Below are positions 24,642 to 34,305 of a stretch of DNA of 64,000 bases, one piece after another (position 1 is the first letter of the stretch; each line of letters opens with the position of its first letter). The stretch comes from Psychrobacillus vulpis. GTDB lineage: Bacteria; Bacillota; Bacilli; Bacillales_A; Planococcaceae. Location: assembly GCF_006861825.1 (NCBI RefSeq), contig NZ_VDGI01000001.1, forward strand, positions 140,172 through 204,171, read 5' to 3'. The notes beneath the pieces were generated by a model. That model had not been told where the DNA came from. It saw only the letters and a list, made by a program, of their open reading frames with translations, and did not search any database. The translations under genes and the position numbers were made by a program.

Positions 24642-25403
24642 TTATGAATTAAAATATACACAAATGCGGCAGCTATTCATTTCTTGGATCGGAATATCCA
24701 TGTCATAAATCTCTTTTAACGCATTCGAATTAATGATTTCATGTGTTGGACCGTCCTTTACTACACGTCCATTTTTCAATGCAACAATATAATCAGAGTA
24801 TACAGATGCAAAGTTGATGTCGTGCAGCACAATCACAACTGTTTTACCAAGCTCTGTTACAAGCTTACGTAAAATCTTCATAATTTGAACAGAATGCTTC
24901 ATATCTAAATTATTTAAAGGTTCATCTAACAGTATATATTCTGTGTCTTGTGCAATAACCATTGCGATAAAAGCACGTTGGCGTTGCCCACCAGAAAGCT
25001 CATCTAAATAGTTATTTTCTAAGTCTTTTAAATTCATATACTCAATTGCTTGGTCCACCATTTTTATATCTTCCGCATTCAATCGTCCCTTGGAATAAGG
25101 AAAACGACCAAATGACACTAATTCTCGAATTGTTAAACGTACATTCATATAATTCGATTGTTTTAATATTGAAATGCGTTTTGAGAACTCATCGGATTTC
25201 CATTTACGAACATCTGATTTATCTAATAAAACCTCGCCTGTGTCTGCATCCAATAATCGACTCACCATTGACAAAAGTGTTGATTTTCCTGCACCATTTG
25301 GTCCAATAAACGAAGTAATTTTACCCGGCTGAATGTTTACACTTACATTGTCTACAACTGGCTTTTTACCAAAGTACTTAGTTATCTCTTTTACTTGGAT
25401 CAT
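24642..25403 (-). CDS. yclP: Siderophore ABC transporter ATPase, YclP-like (253 aa)
   Basis: A cytoplasmic ATP-binding subunit of the FepC/FhuC type. Walker A is GPNGAGKST (residues ~34-42), the signature is LSGGQRQRAFIAM (~137) and Walker B is YILLDEPLNNLD. Its start overlaps the end of the permease gene by 4 nt, so the subunits are made together. Length equals that of B. subtilis YclP. Confidence 0.93.
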   Translation of the reverse strand: MIQVKEITKYFGKKPVVDNVSVNIQPGKITSFIGPNGAGKSTLLSMVSRLLDADTGEVLLDKSDVRKWKSDEFSKRISILKQSNYMNVRLTIRELVSFGRFPYSKGRLNAEDIKMVDQAIEYMNLKDLENNYLDELSGGQRQRAFIAMVIAQDTEYILLDEPLNNLDMKHSVQIMKILRKLVTELGKTVVIVLHDINFASVYSDYIVALKNGRVVKDGPTHEIINSNALKEIYDMDIPIQEMNSCRICVYFNS

Positions 25404-26353
25404 ACTGAAGCTCGACTCTCCTTTAGTAATAAATAAATGAAGTAAATCCCACCGATAAAGTTAATAATTACGCTAAGCGTTGTATCGAATGTAAAAATAC
25501 GTTCAACAATCCACTGTCCGCCGATTAAAGCTACTAAACTCATTAGACTAGCACCAACAATGAGCACAGAATGCTTATACGTATTAAAGTATTGGTAAGA
25601 TAAATTCGCAACTATCAACCCAAAGAATGTAATAGGTCCTACAAGTGCTGTTGAAGTAGCTATTAGAATTGCTGATAGTACAAGCATACTTTTCACAATT
25701 TTATCGTAGTTCACACCTAGGTTAATCGCATTATCACGACCTAGTGACAGCACATCTAATTCTCGAATTACTCGCCAGCCATATATAATCGTTAAGACAA
25801 TAATGACCATCGCTAGCCATACCAAATCTCCATTCACATTATTAAAACTTGCGAACATCTTATTTTGTAAACTAGTAAATTCATTCGGATCAATAAGCAC
25901 TTGCATAAAAGTCGTTATACTTCCTAAAAATGTTCCAATTATAATACCAACAAGAAGTAAGAAATAAATTGGACGTTTTCCTGCATTAAACAAGAAACGA
26001 TAAAGTAAAAGTGCAAATACAATCATCGCTATAACAGAAATAAAGAAATTATAATTTTTGTTAATAACTAAGATCGACATTGAACCGAAAAAGTAATAAA
26101 TAACTGTTTGAACTAACATGTATAACGAGTCGAGACCCATTACGCTTGGCGTTAAAATTCGGTTATGTGTAATTGTTTGGAAAATTACTGTTGAATATGC
26201 AATTGCGACTCCTGTTAATGCCATCGCCAATACTTTAATCGCTCGACGTGGCAACGCGTAATCATAGCTTCCATTCAACCCCTGAAATAAATACAATGCG
26301 GTAAAGATGATTGCTATAACTAATAGAATGAGCATTTTTGTTCTGTTACGCAT
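25400..26353 (-). CDS. yclO: Siderophore ABC transporter permease, YclO-like (317 aa)
   Basis: A FecCD-family membrane permease with about nine to ten helices. It contains GLDSLYMLVQ and the coupling-loop region LGRDNAINLGV. The start is the ATG at 26353 (MRNRTKM), which has AGGGGG 7 nt upstream. Longer in-frame starts lie inside the previous gene. It overlaps the 3' end of the upstream permease gene by 8 nt and the ATPase gene by 4 nt. Confidence 0.92.
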   Translation of the reverse strand: MRNRTKMLILLVIAIIFTALYLFQGLNGSYDYALPRRAIKVLAMALTGVAIAYSTVIFQTITHNRILTPSVMGLDSLYMLVQTVIYYFFGSMSILVINKNYNFFISVIAMIVFALLLYRFLFNAGKRPIYFLLLVGIIIGTFLGSITTFMQVLIDPNEFTSLQNKMFASFNNVNGDLVWLAMVIIVLTIIYGWRVIRELDVLSLGRDNAINLGVNYDKIVKSMLVLSAILIATSTALVGPITFFGLIVANLSYQYFNTYKHSVLIVGASLMSLVALIGGQWIVERIFTFDTTLSVIINFIGGIYFIYLLLKESRASV

Positions 26354-27296
26354 ATGCTTTCCCCCTAAACAACAAGAATAGGAAGATTGCACTTCCGATA
26401 ACACCAACCGTCATGCTAATCGGGATTTCGTATGGAAAAATTAGAACTCTACCTAAAATGTCACATGCTAACAAGAAGATGACTCCAAGCAGTGCTGTAT
26501 GTGGAAGCGTTTTTTCTAAATGGTCCCCTTTAAAAATGGATACAATATTCGGGATGATTAATCCTAAAAACGGGATCATACCTACTGTTAATACAACAGT
26601 AGTAGAAATTAATGCAACTAGCACCAAACCTAAATTCATCACTTTCTTGTAAGATAGACCAAGGTTTTTTGCAAAATCTTCACCCATTCCTGCAACAGTG
26701 AATCGATTTGCATAGAAGTAAGCAATGATAAGGACCGGTATACTTATGTAAAGCAGTTCATATCTGCCTTTTAAAATTAAGGAGAAATCCCCTTGTAGCC
26801 AAGCAGTTATGTTTTGAATAATATTCGATTTGTAAGCAAAAAACGTCGTAATAGAAGATAAAATATTCCCAAACATTAGTCCAACTAGTGGAATAAATAT
26901 CGCATCTTTAAATTTAATACGATTTAGTATTTGCATAAATAATAGTGTGCCTGCTAATGCAAAGATAAATGCAAAGGATAACTTCTGCATATATGTAGCA
27001 TTTGTAAATACTAACATCGAAATTAAAATCCCCAGACGAGTCGCATCAAGCGTACCTGCTGTAGTAGGCGATACGAATTTGTTTCTACTAAGACTTTGCA
27101 TAATTAAACCTGCAATGCTCATCCCTGCACCAGCAAGTATTATGGCAATTAGTCTTGGTACTCGACTAATAAGAAATATTTGTGTCTCTTCTGAAGTGAA
27201 ATCGAACAAATCACGTGGTGAAATTCTCGTTACACCTACAAAGAGAGATAAAAGAGAAAGTACGACTAGCACAATTACAAGATATCTTTTTTTCAT
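26346..27296 (-). CDS. yclN: Siderophore ABC transporter permease, YclN-like (316 aa)
   Basis: A FecCD-family permease and first gene of the operon. The chosen start ATG at 27296 (MKKRYLVIVL) follows GAGG with 6-nt spacing and gives exactly the length of B. subtilis YclN. The upstream ATG at 27350 would lie within the Fur-box region. It has nine to ten helices and the conserved GAGMSIAGLIMQSLSRN near residue 65. Confidence 0.92.
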   Translation of the reverse strand: MKKRYLVIVLVVLSLLSLFVGVTRISPRDLFDFTSEETQIFLISRVPRLIAIILAGAGMSIAGLIMQSLSRNKFVSPTTAGTLDATRLGILISMLVFTNATYMQKLSFAFIFALAGTLLFMQILNRIKFKDAIFIPLVGLMFGNILSSITTFFAYKSNIIQNITAWLQGDFSLILKGRYELLYISIPVLIIAYFYANRFTVAGMGEDFAKNLGLSYKKVMNLGLVLVALISTTVVLTVGMIPFLGLIIPNIVSIFKGDHLEKTLPHTALLGVIFLLACDILGRVLIFPYEIPISMTVGVIGSAIFLFLLFRGKAYA

Positions 27297-27334
27297 AACT
27301 ATCCTCAACAATCTTTTTTGTAAGGTGGTGATAG

Positions 27335-27349
27335 TGAAAATCATTATCA
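27335..27349. promoter_or_regulatory. Fur box, proximal
   Basis: TGAAAAT-C-ATTATCA is a 7-1-7 Fur site with one mismatch, 39 bp upstream of the yclN start. It overlaps the probable promoter. Confidence 0.75.
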
Positions 27350-27401
27350 TTTACTCGCAAATTTAATTATAGCATTATACTAATACAAGTCAACGGTTAA
27401 A

Positions 27402-27416
27402 TGAAAATGATTTTCA
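27402..27416. promoter_or_regulatory. Fur box, distal
   Basis: TGAAAAT-G-ATTTTCA is a perfect 7-1-7 inverted repeat of Fur type, 67 bp from the proximal box. Confidence 0.75.
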
Positions 27417-27495
27417 ATTGATAATACACCTACATGCCACTTTAGCTTATTTTAATTCCATCATTCATCTTACTATAAATAATCGTAAAATATAA

Positions 27496-27541
27496 AAAAC
27501 TGCTCCAATTGTCGCTTTTTCGCAACAATTGGAGCAGTCTT
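27496..27541 (-). terminator. Terminator of lipoprotein gene, copy 1
   Basis: The 18-bp stem around CTGCTCCAATTGT / ACAATTGGAGCAG is followed by TTTTTT on the minus strand. Confidence 0.85.
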
Positions 27542-27547
27542 CACTTT

Positions 27548-28384
27548 TTAGATTTCTACTGCGCTATCAATCACTTCTTGTGGAATGACAATTTCATCAA
27601 TCTTATTGAAATTAGAGAAGTCAAATTTGACATTTTGTTTCATATTCGCTTTTTCCCCAACTATCATCATATCCACATCAAGAATAAAATCTAGTTTGTT
27701 CATTTGGAAAGAATCTTTGTCGATGTGAATTAAGTAATTTAAAGAAAAAGAATTAATTGTCATATCCATAGTCAGTACCTTTTGATCTCCAACCATGTTT
27801 TGGAGAATCGCTTCATTCACTTGTTCTTGTACTAGCTTCTTAAATTTTTCTCCAGATTCTTCAAGCGTTAGAATGTATTTCTTTTTATCTTGTTCAAATG
27901 TAAAGTCTTCGAGATAACTTTCAATTGTTGTCAATTGAGAAACTGGAGTGTATTGATCTACAGCACCCGTTAGTTGCTCCATCATTTCTTGAGGAAGCTT
28001 CATCCATTGTTTCGATGTCCCCTCATACATATAGGAAGCATCTTTTGTTATGTAACTTTCTATATCCACAACTTGGTTTTTGCCATGCACTGTGGTAGTT
28101 TGATAAATTTGCATTGGCTCTATAATATATTTCATGTCCATTAAAGAGCTATAGTCTAAATTCGCATTTTGCTTAGGCATTTGCATTGTTTGTTTCATAT
28201 CTACTACCACTTTTACGCTTTCTAGCTCTTCCGATACTTTTATAGACTTATCATATACTTCCTTTAGTGTTAACTTACTTGTTTCTGTTACATTTGTTTC
28301 TTTTGTTGGGGTAGTTGTCTCATTACAAGCAACTAAACCTAAAGATAACGCAGGTATAGCTAAAAATGTTGTCCATTTCTTCAT
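27548..28384 (-). CDS. DUF6612-like lipoprotein, paralogue 1 (278 aa)
   Basis: A signal peptide with lipobox GLVAC (Cys ~20) is followed by a Thr/Glu-rich linker, then LTLKEVYDKSIKVSEEL and a beta-rich domain with VVDMKQTMQM, MKYIIEPMQIY and YLIHIDKDSFQMNKLDF. This is the LolA/LppX-like fold pattern of Gram-positive DUF6612 lipoproteins. It is anchored outside the membrane; the ligand is unknown. It is about 80% identical by eye to paralogue 2 upstream and arose by the tandem duplication. The AAGGGGAG ribosome binding site is 9 nt before the ATG. Confidence 0.85.
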   Translation of the reverse strand: MKKWTTFLAIPALSLGLVACNETTTPTKETNVTETSKLTLKEVYDKSIKVSEELESVKVVVDMKQTMQMPKQNANLDYSSLMDMKYIIEPMQIYQTTTVHGKNQVVDIESYITKDASYMYEGTSKQWMKLPQEMMEQLTGAVDQYTPVSQLTTIESYLEDFTFEQDKKKYILTLEESGEKFKKLVQEQVNEAILQNMVGDQKVLTMDMTINSFSLNYLIHIDKDSFQMNKLDFILDVDMMIVGEKANMKQNVKFDFSNFNKIDEIVIPQEVIDSAVEI

Positions 28385-28456
28385 ATCAGTTATCTCCCCT
28401 TATTTACCATATTATAACTATGCATAATGATAAATGGAAGAGATTCAATTATTTTG

Positions 28457-28508
28457 TTAATGGATCCCGCGCATTTATTTTTGAATAAGTGGGTTTAACA
28501 CATAAAGT
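28457..28508 (-). pseudogene. Duplicated 3' end of POT transporter gene
   Basis: The minus-strand frame reads LYVLNPLIQK, stop, MRGIH, stop. It is identical to the last codons of the intact transporter except that the Gln codon before MRGIH is now TAA. This is a leftover of the tandem duplication and is not a gene by itself. Confidence 0.85.
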
Positions 28509-28575
28509 TTTTATGCCACTTTATCTTATTTTAATTCGATCATTCAACTTACTATAAATAATCGTAAAATATAAA

Positions 28576-28620
28576 AGACTGCTCCAATTGTCGCTTTTTC
28601 GCAACAATTGGAGCAGTCTT
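28576..28620 (-). terminator. Terminator of lipoprotein gene, copy 2
   Basis: The stem is the same as at 27496-27541, as expected from the duplication. Confidence 0.85.
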
Positions 28621-28626
28621 CACTTT

Positions 28627-29472
28627 TTAGATTTCTACTGCGCTATCAATCACTTCTTGTGGAATGACAATTTCATCTATTTTATTGAAATTGGAGAAAT
28701 CAGATTTGACGTTTTGTTTCATATTCACTTTTTCTCCATCTATCATCATATCCATATCAAGTACTAAATCTACTTTGTTCGTTTGGAAAGAATCTTTGTC
28801 GATGTGGATTAAGTAATTTAAGGAATTAATCGTCATGTCCATATTCATTTCCTCTTGATCTCCAACCATGTTTTGGAGTGTTTCATTCACTTGCGCTTGT
28901 ACTAGCTTCGTGAATTTTTCTCCAGAGGCTTCAAGCGTTAGAATGTAATTCTTTTTATCTTGTTCAAATGTAAAGTCTTCGAGATAGCTTTCAATTGTTT
29001 TCAATTGAGCAACTGGATTGGATTGATCTGTAGCACTCATCAGTTGCTCCATCATTTCTTGAGGAAACTTCATCCATTGTTTCGTTGTTCCCTCGTACAT
29101 ATAGAAAGCATCTTTTGTTATGTAACTTTCTATATCCATGACTTGATCTTCCATTTCATCAGCGCCAAGCATTGTAGTAGTTCCCTTTTGATAAATTTGC
29201 ATTGGCTCGATAATGTATTCCATGTCCATTATTGAGCTAAAGTCTAAATTCAAATCTTGATCAGGTAAATGCATAGTTTGTTTCATATCTACGACAGCTT
29301 TAACACTTTTTAGCTCTTCCGATACTTTTATAGACTTATCATATACTTCCTTTAGTGTTAGCTTACTTGTTTGTGTTACATCTGTTTCTTTTGTTGGGGT
29401 AGCTGTCTCATTACATGCAGCTAAACCTAATGATAACGTGGCTACAGCTAAAAGTGTTGTCCATTTCTTCAT
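28627..29472 (-). CDS. DUF6612-like lipoprotein, paralogue 2 (281 aa)
   Basis: Same architecture as paralogue 1: signal peptide with lipobox GLAAC, linker, then a beta-rich domain. Differences include a three-residue net insertion near TTTMLGADEMEDQVMD. The start is the ATG at 29472, homologous to that of paralogue 1; an ATG three codons earlier is too near GAAGGG. It lies 72 bp downstream of the POT transporter stop and has its own terminator. A role in envelope sensing or lipid binding would be a guess. Confidence 0.85.
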   Translation of the reverse strand: MKKWTTLLAVATLSLGLAACNETATPTKETDVTQTSKLTLKEVYDKSIKVSEELKSVKAVVDMKQTMHLPDQDLNLDFSSIMDMEYIIEPMQIYQKGTTTMLGADEMEDQVMDIESYITKDAFYMYEGTTKQWMKFPQEMMEQLMSATDQSNPVAQLKTIESYLEDFTFEQDKKNYILTLEASGEKFTKLVQAQVNETLQNMVGDQEEMNMDMTINSLNYLIHIDKDSFQTNKVDLVLDMDMMIDGEKVNMKQNVKSDFSNFNKIDEIVIPQEVIDSAVEI

Positions 29473-29544
29473 ATCAGTCATCTTCCCTTCTTTTTCATAT
29501 AATAACTATACGAAACAAGAAATGGAAAAGTTTCAATTATTTTA

Positions 29545-31032
29545 TTAATGGATTCCACGCATTTGTTTTTGAATCAGTGGGTTTAATACATAAAGTAATA
29601 ATCCTATTCCTAGTGCAATTACACCAATAACACCAAAATACACTATTTCAGTTTCTGGCTTATACAGTTTTACTACTTGTGCATTGATTGCTTGTGCAGA
29701 TGCATTCGTTAAAAACCATAAACTCATTGTTTGGGCAGCAAAAGCAGCAGGGGCCAGTTTTGTTGTTGCAGATAATCCGACTGGCGATAGCAATAACTCA
29801 CCTATAACAACTAAAAAGAAACTTAATACAAGCCAAAACGGACTAACTAGCGTATCTGTTCCGTTCATGTAAGCAGGAATAATCATGACAATAAAGGATA
29901 GTCCAGCAAAAAATAATCCATACGCAAATTTTCTAGGTGTGGAAGGCTGTCTATCTCCAAGTTTTACCCATATCCAAGCAAATACAGGAGCCAATGTAAT
30001 GATGAAAAGAGGATTCAACGATTGAAACCAAGCAGGTGAAATTTCAAATGATCCAATCATTAAGTCTACTCGTTCATCTGCATATTGCGCTAAAATATTC
30101 GATCCTTGTTCTTGAATCGCCCAGAACATCATGGCAGCAACAAATAACGGAATATAAGCAAGCAATCTTGACTTCTCATCTGCTGTAGATTTAGAACTAC
30201 GGTACATAACTATAAAATAAATTGTCGGTATAACAATACCTAAAATAGAGACTGTCATCGTAAATAGTTCAATTGTCAAAATACCTTGTTGGACTAATAT
30301 AAATCCAACTACAAGCACTGCAACTAACATAATACCAATTCGTGTAAAAACTTTTTTACGTTCTTCTTTTGTCATTGGGTTTGGCACATACGAGCCTGCT
30401 AAACCAAGATATTTTTTCTTAGTTATTAAAAATACAATTAAACCTAAAGCCATCCCAACCGCTGCTATACCAAATCCTAAATGGAAATTATACTCAAGAC
30501 CCACAGTACCAACGATTAAAGGAGATATAAACGCTCCCATATTAATACCCATATAGAAAATACTGAAACCGGAATCACGACGAACATCCGTCTCCGAGTA
30601 TAAATCTCCGACAATGCTTGAAATATTAGGTTTTAATAAACCTGTCCCAATAATGATTAAAGCCATCGAAATAAATAATGTCGTTATACCGCTTGGGAAT
30701 GCCAGCACAATATGACCGAACATAATAAGCACTCCACCGTAAAATACGGTTTTAGTAGTTCCAAGTAAGCGATCGGCTATCCAACCACCAATAATTCCGG
30801 ACATATACACAAGAGAACCGTAAACAGCCATAATGGAGTTGGCCATCGTTCGATCCATGCCTAATCCACCTTGTGTTACTTCGTAATACATATAATAAAT
30901 TAGGATTGCACGCATTCCATAATAAGAAAAGCGCTCCCAAAACTCCGTGAAAAATAGTGACAATAAACCTTTTGGATGCCCAAAAAATCCTTTTTGTGGT
31001 ACGGATTGGACAACATCTTGTTTTGATATCAT
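29545..31032 (-). CDS. POT-family proton-dependent oligopeptide transporter (495 aa)
   Basis: A membrane symporter for di- and tripeptides. The POT signatures are visible: FTEFWERFSYYGMRAILIYY in helix 1 (the ExxERFxYYG proton-coupling motif), then GGWIADRLLGTT and FSIFYMGINMGAFISPL. About 14 helices. It is close in length to B. subtilis YclF and Lactococcus DtpT. Its final codons were copied into the duplication at 28457-28508. Upstream it is divergent from an ABC exporter. Confidence 0.92.
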   Translation of the reverse strand: MISKQDVVQSVPQKGFFGHPKGLLSLFFTEFWERFSYYGMRAILIYYMYYEVTQGGLGMDRTMANSIMAVYGSLVYMSGIIGGWIADRLLGTTKTVFYGGVLIMFGHIVLAFPSGITTLFISMALIIIGTGLLKPNISSIVGDLYSETDVRRDSGFSIFYMGINMGAFISPLIVGTVGLEYNFHLGFGIAAVGMALGLIVFLITKKKYLGLAGSYVPNPMTKEERKKVFTRIGIMLVAVLVVGFILVQQGILTIELFTMTVSILGIVIPTIYFIVMYRSSKSTADEKSRLLAYIPLFVAAMMFWAIQEQGSNILAQYADERVDLMIGSFEISPAWFQSLNPLFIITLAPVFAWIWVKLGDRQPSTPRKFAYGLFFAGLSFIVMIIPAYMNGTDTLVSPFWLVLSFFLVVIGELLLSPVGLSATTKLAPAAFAAQTMSLWFLTNASAQAINAQVVKLYKPETEIVYFGVIGVIALGIGLLLYVLNPLIQKQMRGIH

Positions 31033-31165
31033 GCTTCAACCTCTTTTCTCAATGAAAACATATTATACTCTTACCCTCTTTTTTTTGTCAAAAAACATCC
31101 AAATATTTCGACTTCTGAAATTTTTCGTTATAATATATTTTATGACAAGGGAAGGAGTAGATTTT

Positions 31166-32884
31166 GTGCTAAAAAAGTTTTTTTCATTTTACAAACCACA
31201 TAAACGATTATTTGTCATCGACTTTTCAAGTGCTGTAATCGTTGCAATTTTAGAGCTTGCTTTTCCAGTAGCAGTTCAATGGTTTATCGACGGATTGCTA
31301 CCTACAGGCGATTGGAATATGATTGTTAAAATAAGCATTCTGCTTTTACTCGTATATATGTTAAGTACGTTTCTCAATTATGTTGTCAGTTATTTAGGAC
31401 ATAAACTGGGGATTAATATCGAGACAGATATGAGACAGCAATTATTTAACCATGTTCAACGGCAGTCCTTCCGTTTTTTTGACAATACTAAAACAGGGCA
31501 TATTATGAGTCGTATTACGAATGATTTATTCGATATCGGAGAACTCGCTCACCATGGGCCAGAAGATTTATTTATTGCGATTATGACGATCATCGGCGCG
31601 TTTACGATTATGTTCAACATTAACCCTGAACTTGCGATAATTGCTATCATCATGGTTCCGTTCTTGTCCATCGTTGCAACATACGGAAATATTATGATGA
31701 ACAGAGCATGGAAAAACATGTACGGAAAAATTGCAGATGTCAATGCTCGAGTCGAAGATAGTGTATCCGGAGTTCGTGTCGTACAGTCATTTACAAACGA
31801 AAAATTTGAAATTGCTCGCTTTCAAGAGGATAATGGACAATTCCGTTTAGCAAAACTTGCTGCTTATAAAGTAATGGCCGGAACACATTCGAGCATTTAC
31901 ATGATGACAAGACTAGTAACATTAGTTGTACTAGTTGTAGGTGCATGGTTTTCTTTTAACGATAAACTTTCTTATGGAGAGTTTGTAAGTTTCATACTGT
32001 TTGTCAATGTACTGATCAAACCTGTTGATAAAATTACGGCACTTTTAGAATTGTATCCAAAGGGAATGGCAGGATTTAAACGATTCCTTGAGCTAATTGA
32101 ACAAGAGCCTGAAATTAAAGATCGTCCAGATGCAATTAGTGTCTCTCATTTGAATGGAGATATTACATTCGAGAATGTCAGCTTCCGTTATGATGAGCAT
32201 AAATCTGTGTTAGAAGATATAAACTTATCGATAAAAGCGGGAGAAACCGTTGCATTTGTTGGTCCGTCCGGTGCAGGGAAAACAACCATCTGCTCATTGA
32301 TTCCCCGATTTTACGATGTCAATGAAGGTGCTATATCGATTGATGGGTTAAACATTCAAGATATAACGATGAATTCATTGCGCTCTCAAATTGGAATAGT
32401 CCAACAAGATGTATTTTTATTTACAGGTACGATTCGAGAAAATATTGCTTATGGTAAGAAGGATGCAACAGAGCAGGAAATTCAAGATGCAGCAAATAAA
32501 GCTCATTTGGAGGATTTCATTTCATCTCTTCCAGAAGGATATGATACGCAGATTGGTGAGCGAGGACTTAAATTATCTGGAGGACAAAAGCAACGTCTTG
32601 CAATTGCACGTATGTTTTTGAAAAATCCTCCTATCCTTATACTGGATGAGGCGACTTCTGCACTTGATACAGAAACAGAAAAGATTATCCAAAAGTCCTT
32701 AATGGAGCTTGCAGAAAATCGGACAACTCTTATTATTGCACATCGTTTGGCAACCATACGTGATGCAGATCGAGTTATTGTTGTAACCGAAAATGGTATA
32801 GCAGAAGATGGTTCTTACAGTGAATTAGTGGAGCAGGATGGAATTTTTGCAAGATTGCATAATATCCAATTCCAAGAAGTATAA
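31166..32884 (+). CDS. Half-size ABC exporter, lipid/drug type (572 aa)
   Basis: An N-terminal six-helix domain is fused to an ATPase domain. Walker A is GPSGAGKT (~366-373), the Q-loop lies in IGIVQQDVFLFTGTIRENI, the signature is LSGGQKQRLAIARM and Walker B is ILILDEATSALD. The GTG start at 31166 has AAGGAG 8 nt upstream. Earlier ATGs (e.g. 31141) lack a ribosome binding site, and one lies in the divergent POT gene. It works as a dimer in the membrane; the substrate is unknown. Confidence 0.9.
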   Translation: MLKKFFSFYKPHKRLFVIDFSSAVIVAILELAFPVAVQWFIDGLLPTGDWNMIVKISILLLLVYMLSTFLNYVVSYLGHKLGINIETDMRQQLFNHVQRQSFRFFDNTKTGHIMSRITNDLFDIGELAHHGPEDLFIAIMTIIGAFTIMFNINPELAIIAIIMVPFLSIVATYGNIMMNRAWKNMYGKIADVNARVEDSVSGVRVVQSFTNEKFEIARFQEDNGQFRLAKLAAYKVMAGTHSSIYMMTRLVTLVVLVVGAWFSFNDKLSYGEFVSFILFVNVLIKPVDKITALLELYPKGMAGFKRFLELIEQEPEIKDRPDAISVSHLNGDITFENVSFRYDEHKSVLEDINLSIKAGETVAFVGPSGAGKTTICSLIPRFYDVNEGAISIDGLNIQDITMNSLRSQIGIVQQDVFLFTGTIRENIAYGKKDATEQEIQDAANKAHLEDFISSLPEGYDTQIGERGLKLSGGQKQRLAIARMFLKNPPILILDEATSALDTETEKIIQKSLMELAENRTTLIIAHRLATIRDADRVIVVTENGIAEDGSYSELVEQDGIFARLHNIQFQEV

Positions 32885-32919
32885 GCCTACTAACTTTGGA
32901 TGCGAACGCACAAAACAAG

Positions 32920-32970
32920 AAAAGGTTGCTCCTTTGTAGTGTTAAACTACGGTGGAGACAACCTTTTTGT
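32920..32970 (+). terminator. Terminator of the ABC exporter
   Basis: The stem AAAGGTTG.CTCC / GGAG.CAACCTTT with TTTT is interrupted by a large loop containing GTAGT/ACTAC. Confidence 0.7.
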
Positions 32971-33019
32971 ATGAACAAATCTTAACTTTATACGTTTTCA
33001 CTATCCTATTTCCCAAATA

Positions 33020-34291
33020 TTACTGTATGAAAATAAATTCTTGAAACCGATTATAATCAGACTTTTTCAATTCTACTTTGACAACCGTACCTTCTTCTTC
33101 ATAGGAGGTATCTTTTACGGATGCAAACTCGTTTAAATAGGACACGATATCCCCTCTTTCGAACGGCAACAGCATTGTACATTGAACGTAATCAGAGAAA
33201 ATATGTTTTTTAATAATGTCTAGCAGTTCATCAAGCCCTGCTCCTTCTTTCGCAGAAATCCATATATTATCTCCCGCAATATGTGGATACTTCATTTCTG
33301 CAAGATCCGATTTATTGTATACATAAATAGTTGGTACATCTTTTACACCAACAGCAAGTAATGTTTCGTTCGTAATATCCATCATATATCGGTGTTCGTC
33401 ATTGGAAACATCGACTACATGTAACAACAAATTCGCATCGCGAGCTTCCTCTAAAGTAGAGCGAAACGCCTTTACAAGATGATGGGGTAGCTTACTAACG
33501 AAACCTACCGTGTCTGTTAATAAGAATTCTTTTTGATCAGGAAGCTTAATTTGACGTACAGAAGTCTCTAACGTCGCAAATAACATATCCTTTTCAAACA
33601 CCTGCTTTGAGTCTACTTGACCAATTTTATGAAGAAATTGATTCATAATCGTTGATTTTCCAGCATTTGTGTATCCAACTAATGAGACTACTGGAATGGC
33701 ATTTTTCTTACGCTGCTTTCTTTGAGTTTCTCGTTGGTCTTTAACATGTTCCAATTCACGCTTTAGTTTAGCGATTTGGTCTTCTATTTTTCGTCTATCA
33801 AGCTCTAGTTTGGTTTCCCCTGCACCACGGTTTTTAAATCCACCGCCAGTTCCTCCACCTTGTCTACCAAGTGAAGCTCGAAGTCCAACTAATCGTGGAA
33901 GCATATATTGCAGTTGTGCAAGCTCCACTTGCATTTGCGCTTCGTTCGACTTTGCACGACGAGCAAAAATATCTAAAATAAGCATTGTTCGGTCGATTAC
34001 TTTGCATTCCAAATCTCTCTCTAAATTTCGAATTTGGGATGGAGTCAGCTCATCATTAAATATTACAAGGTTTGCTCCAGCTTCATCATAAAAGTTTTTA
34101 ATCTCTTCCACTTTACCTGTTCCAACATAATGAGAAGAAGTAACCCTTTCTAGATTTTGTGTCACTTCACCGACTACTTCTACATTCAAAGCTTCAGCTA
34201 AATTATGCAATTCTTCTAATCCATATTCAAAATGTTCATCATGTTGTAAATTAACTGCTACAACAATTGCTTTTTCTATTAATTCTTCCAA
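33020..34291 (-). CDS. hflX: Ribosome-associated GTPase HflX (423 aa)
   Basis: An N-terminal HflX domain with LTPSQIRNLE and a glycine-rich GGTGGGFKNRGAGETKLE linker is followed by a coiled coil (~165-195) and a TRAFAC GTPase domain: G1 GYTNAGKST (~203-211), G3 DTVGF, G4 NKSD. HflX rescues stalled 70S or 50S particles under stress (family knowledge). The VOC-domain gene lies 14 bp upstream, so they form an operon. Confidence 0.95.
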   Translation of the reverse strand: MEELIEKAIVVAVNLQHDEHFEYGLEELHNLAEALNVEVVGEVTQNLERVTSSHYVGTGKVEEIKNFYDEAGANLVIFNDELTPSQIRNLERDLECKVIDRTMLILDIFARRAKSNEAQMQVELAQLQYMLPRLVGLRASLGRQGGGTGGGFKNRGAGETKLELDRRKIEDQIAKLKRELEHVKDQRETQRKQRKKNAIPVVSLVGYTNAGKSTIMNQFLHKIGQVDSKQVFEKDMLFATLETSVRQIKLPDQKEFLLTDTVGFVSKLPHHLVKAFRSTLEEARDANLLLHVVDVSNDEHRYMMDITNETLLAVGVKDVPTIYVYNKSDLAEMKYPHIAGDNIWISAKEGAGLDELLDIIKKHIFSDYVQCTMLLPFERGDIVSYLNEFASVKDTSYEEEGTVVKVELKKSDYNRFQEFIFIQ

Positions 34292-34305
34292 ACTGATTCC
34301 CCCTC

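Larger units (their letters stand above)
27434..28512. repeat. Tandem duplication, copy 1
   Basis: This ~1.08-kb unit is repeated at 28513-29596. Each unit holds a terminator, a DUF6612-type lipoprotein gene and the last ~17 codons of a POT transporter. Copies begin at the same string, ATGCCACTTTA, and end at CATAAAGT. Confidence 0.85.
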
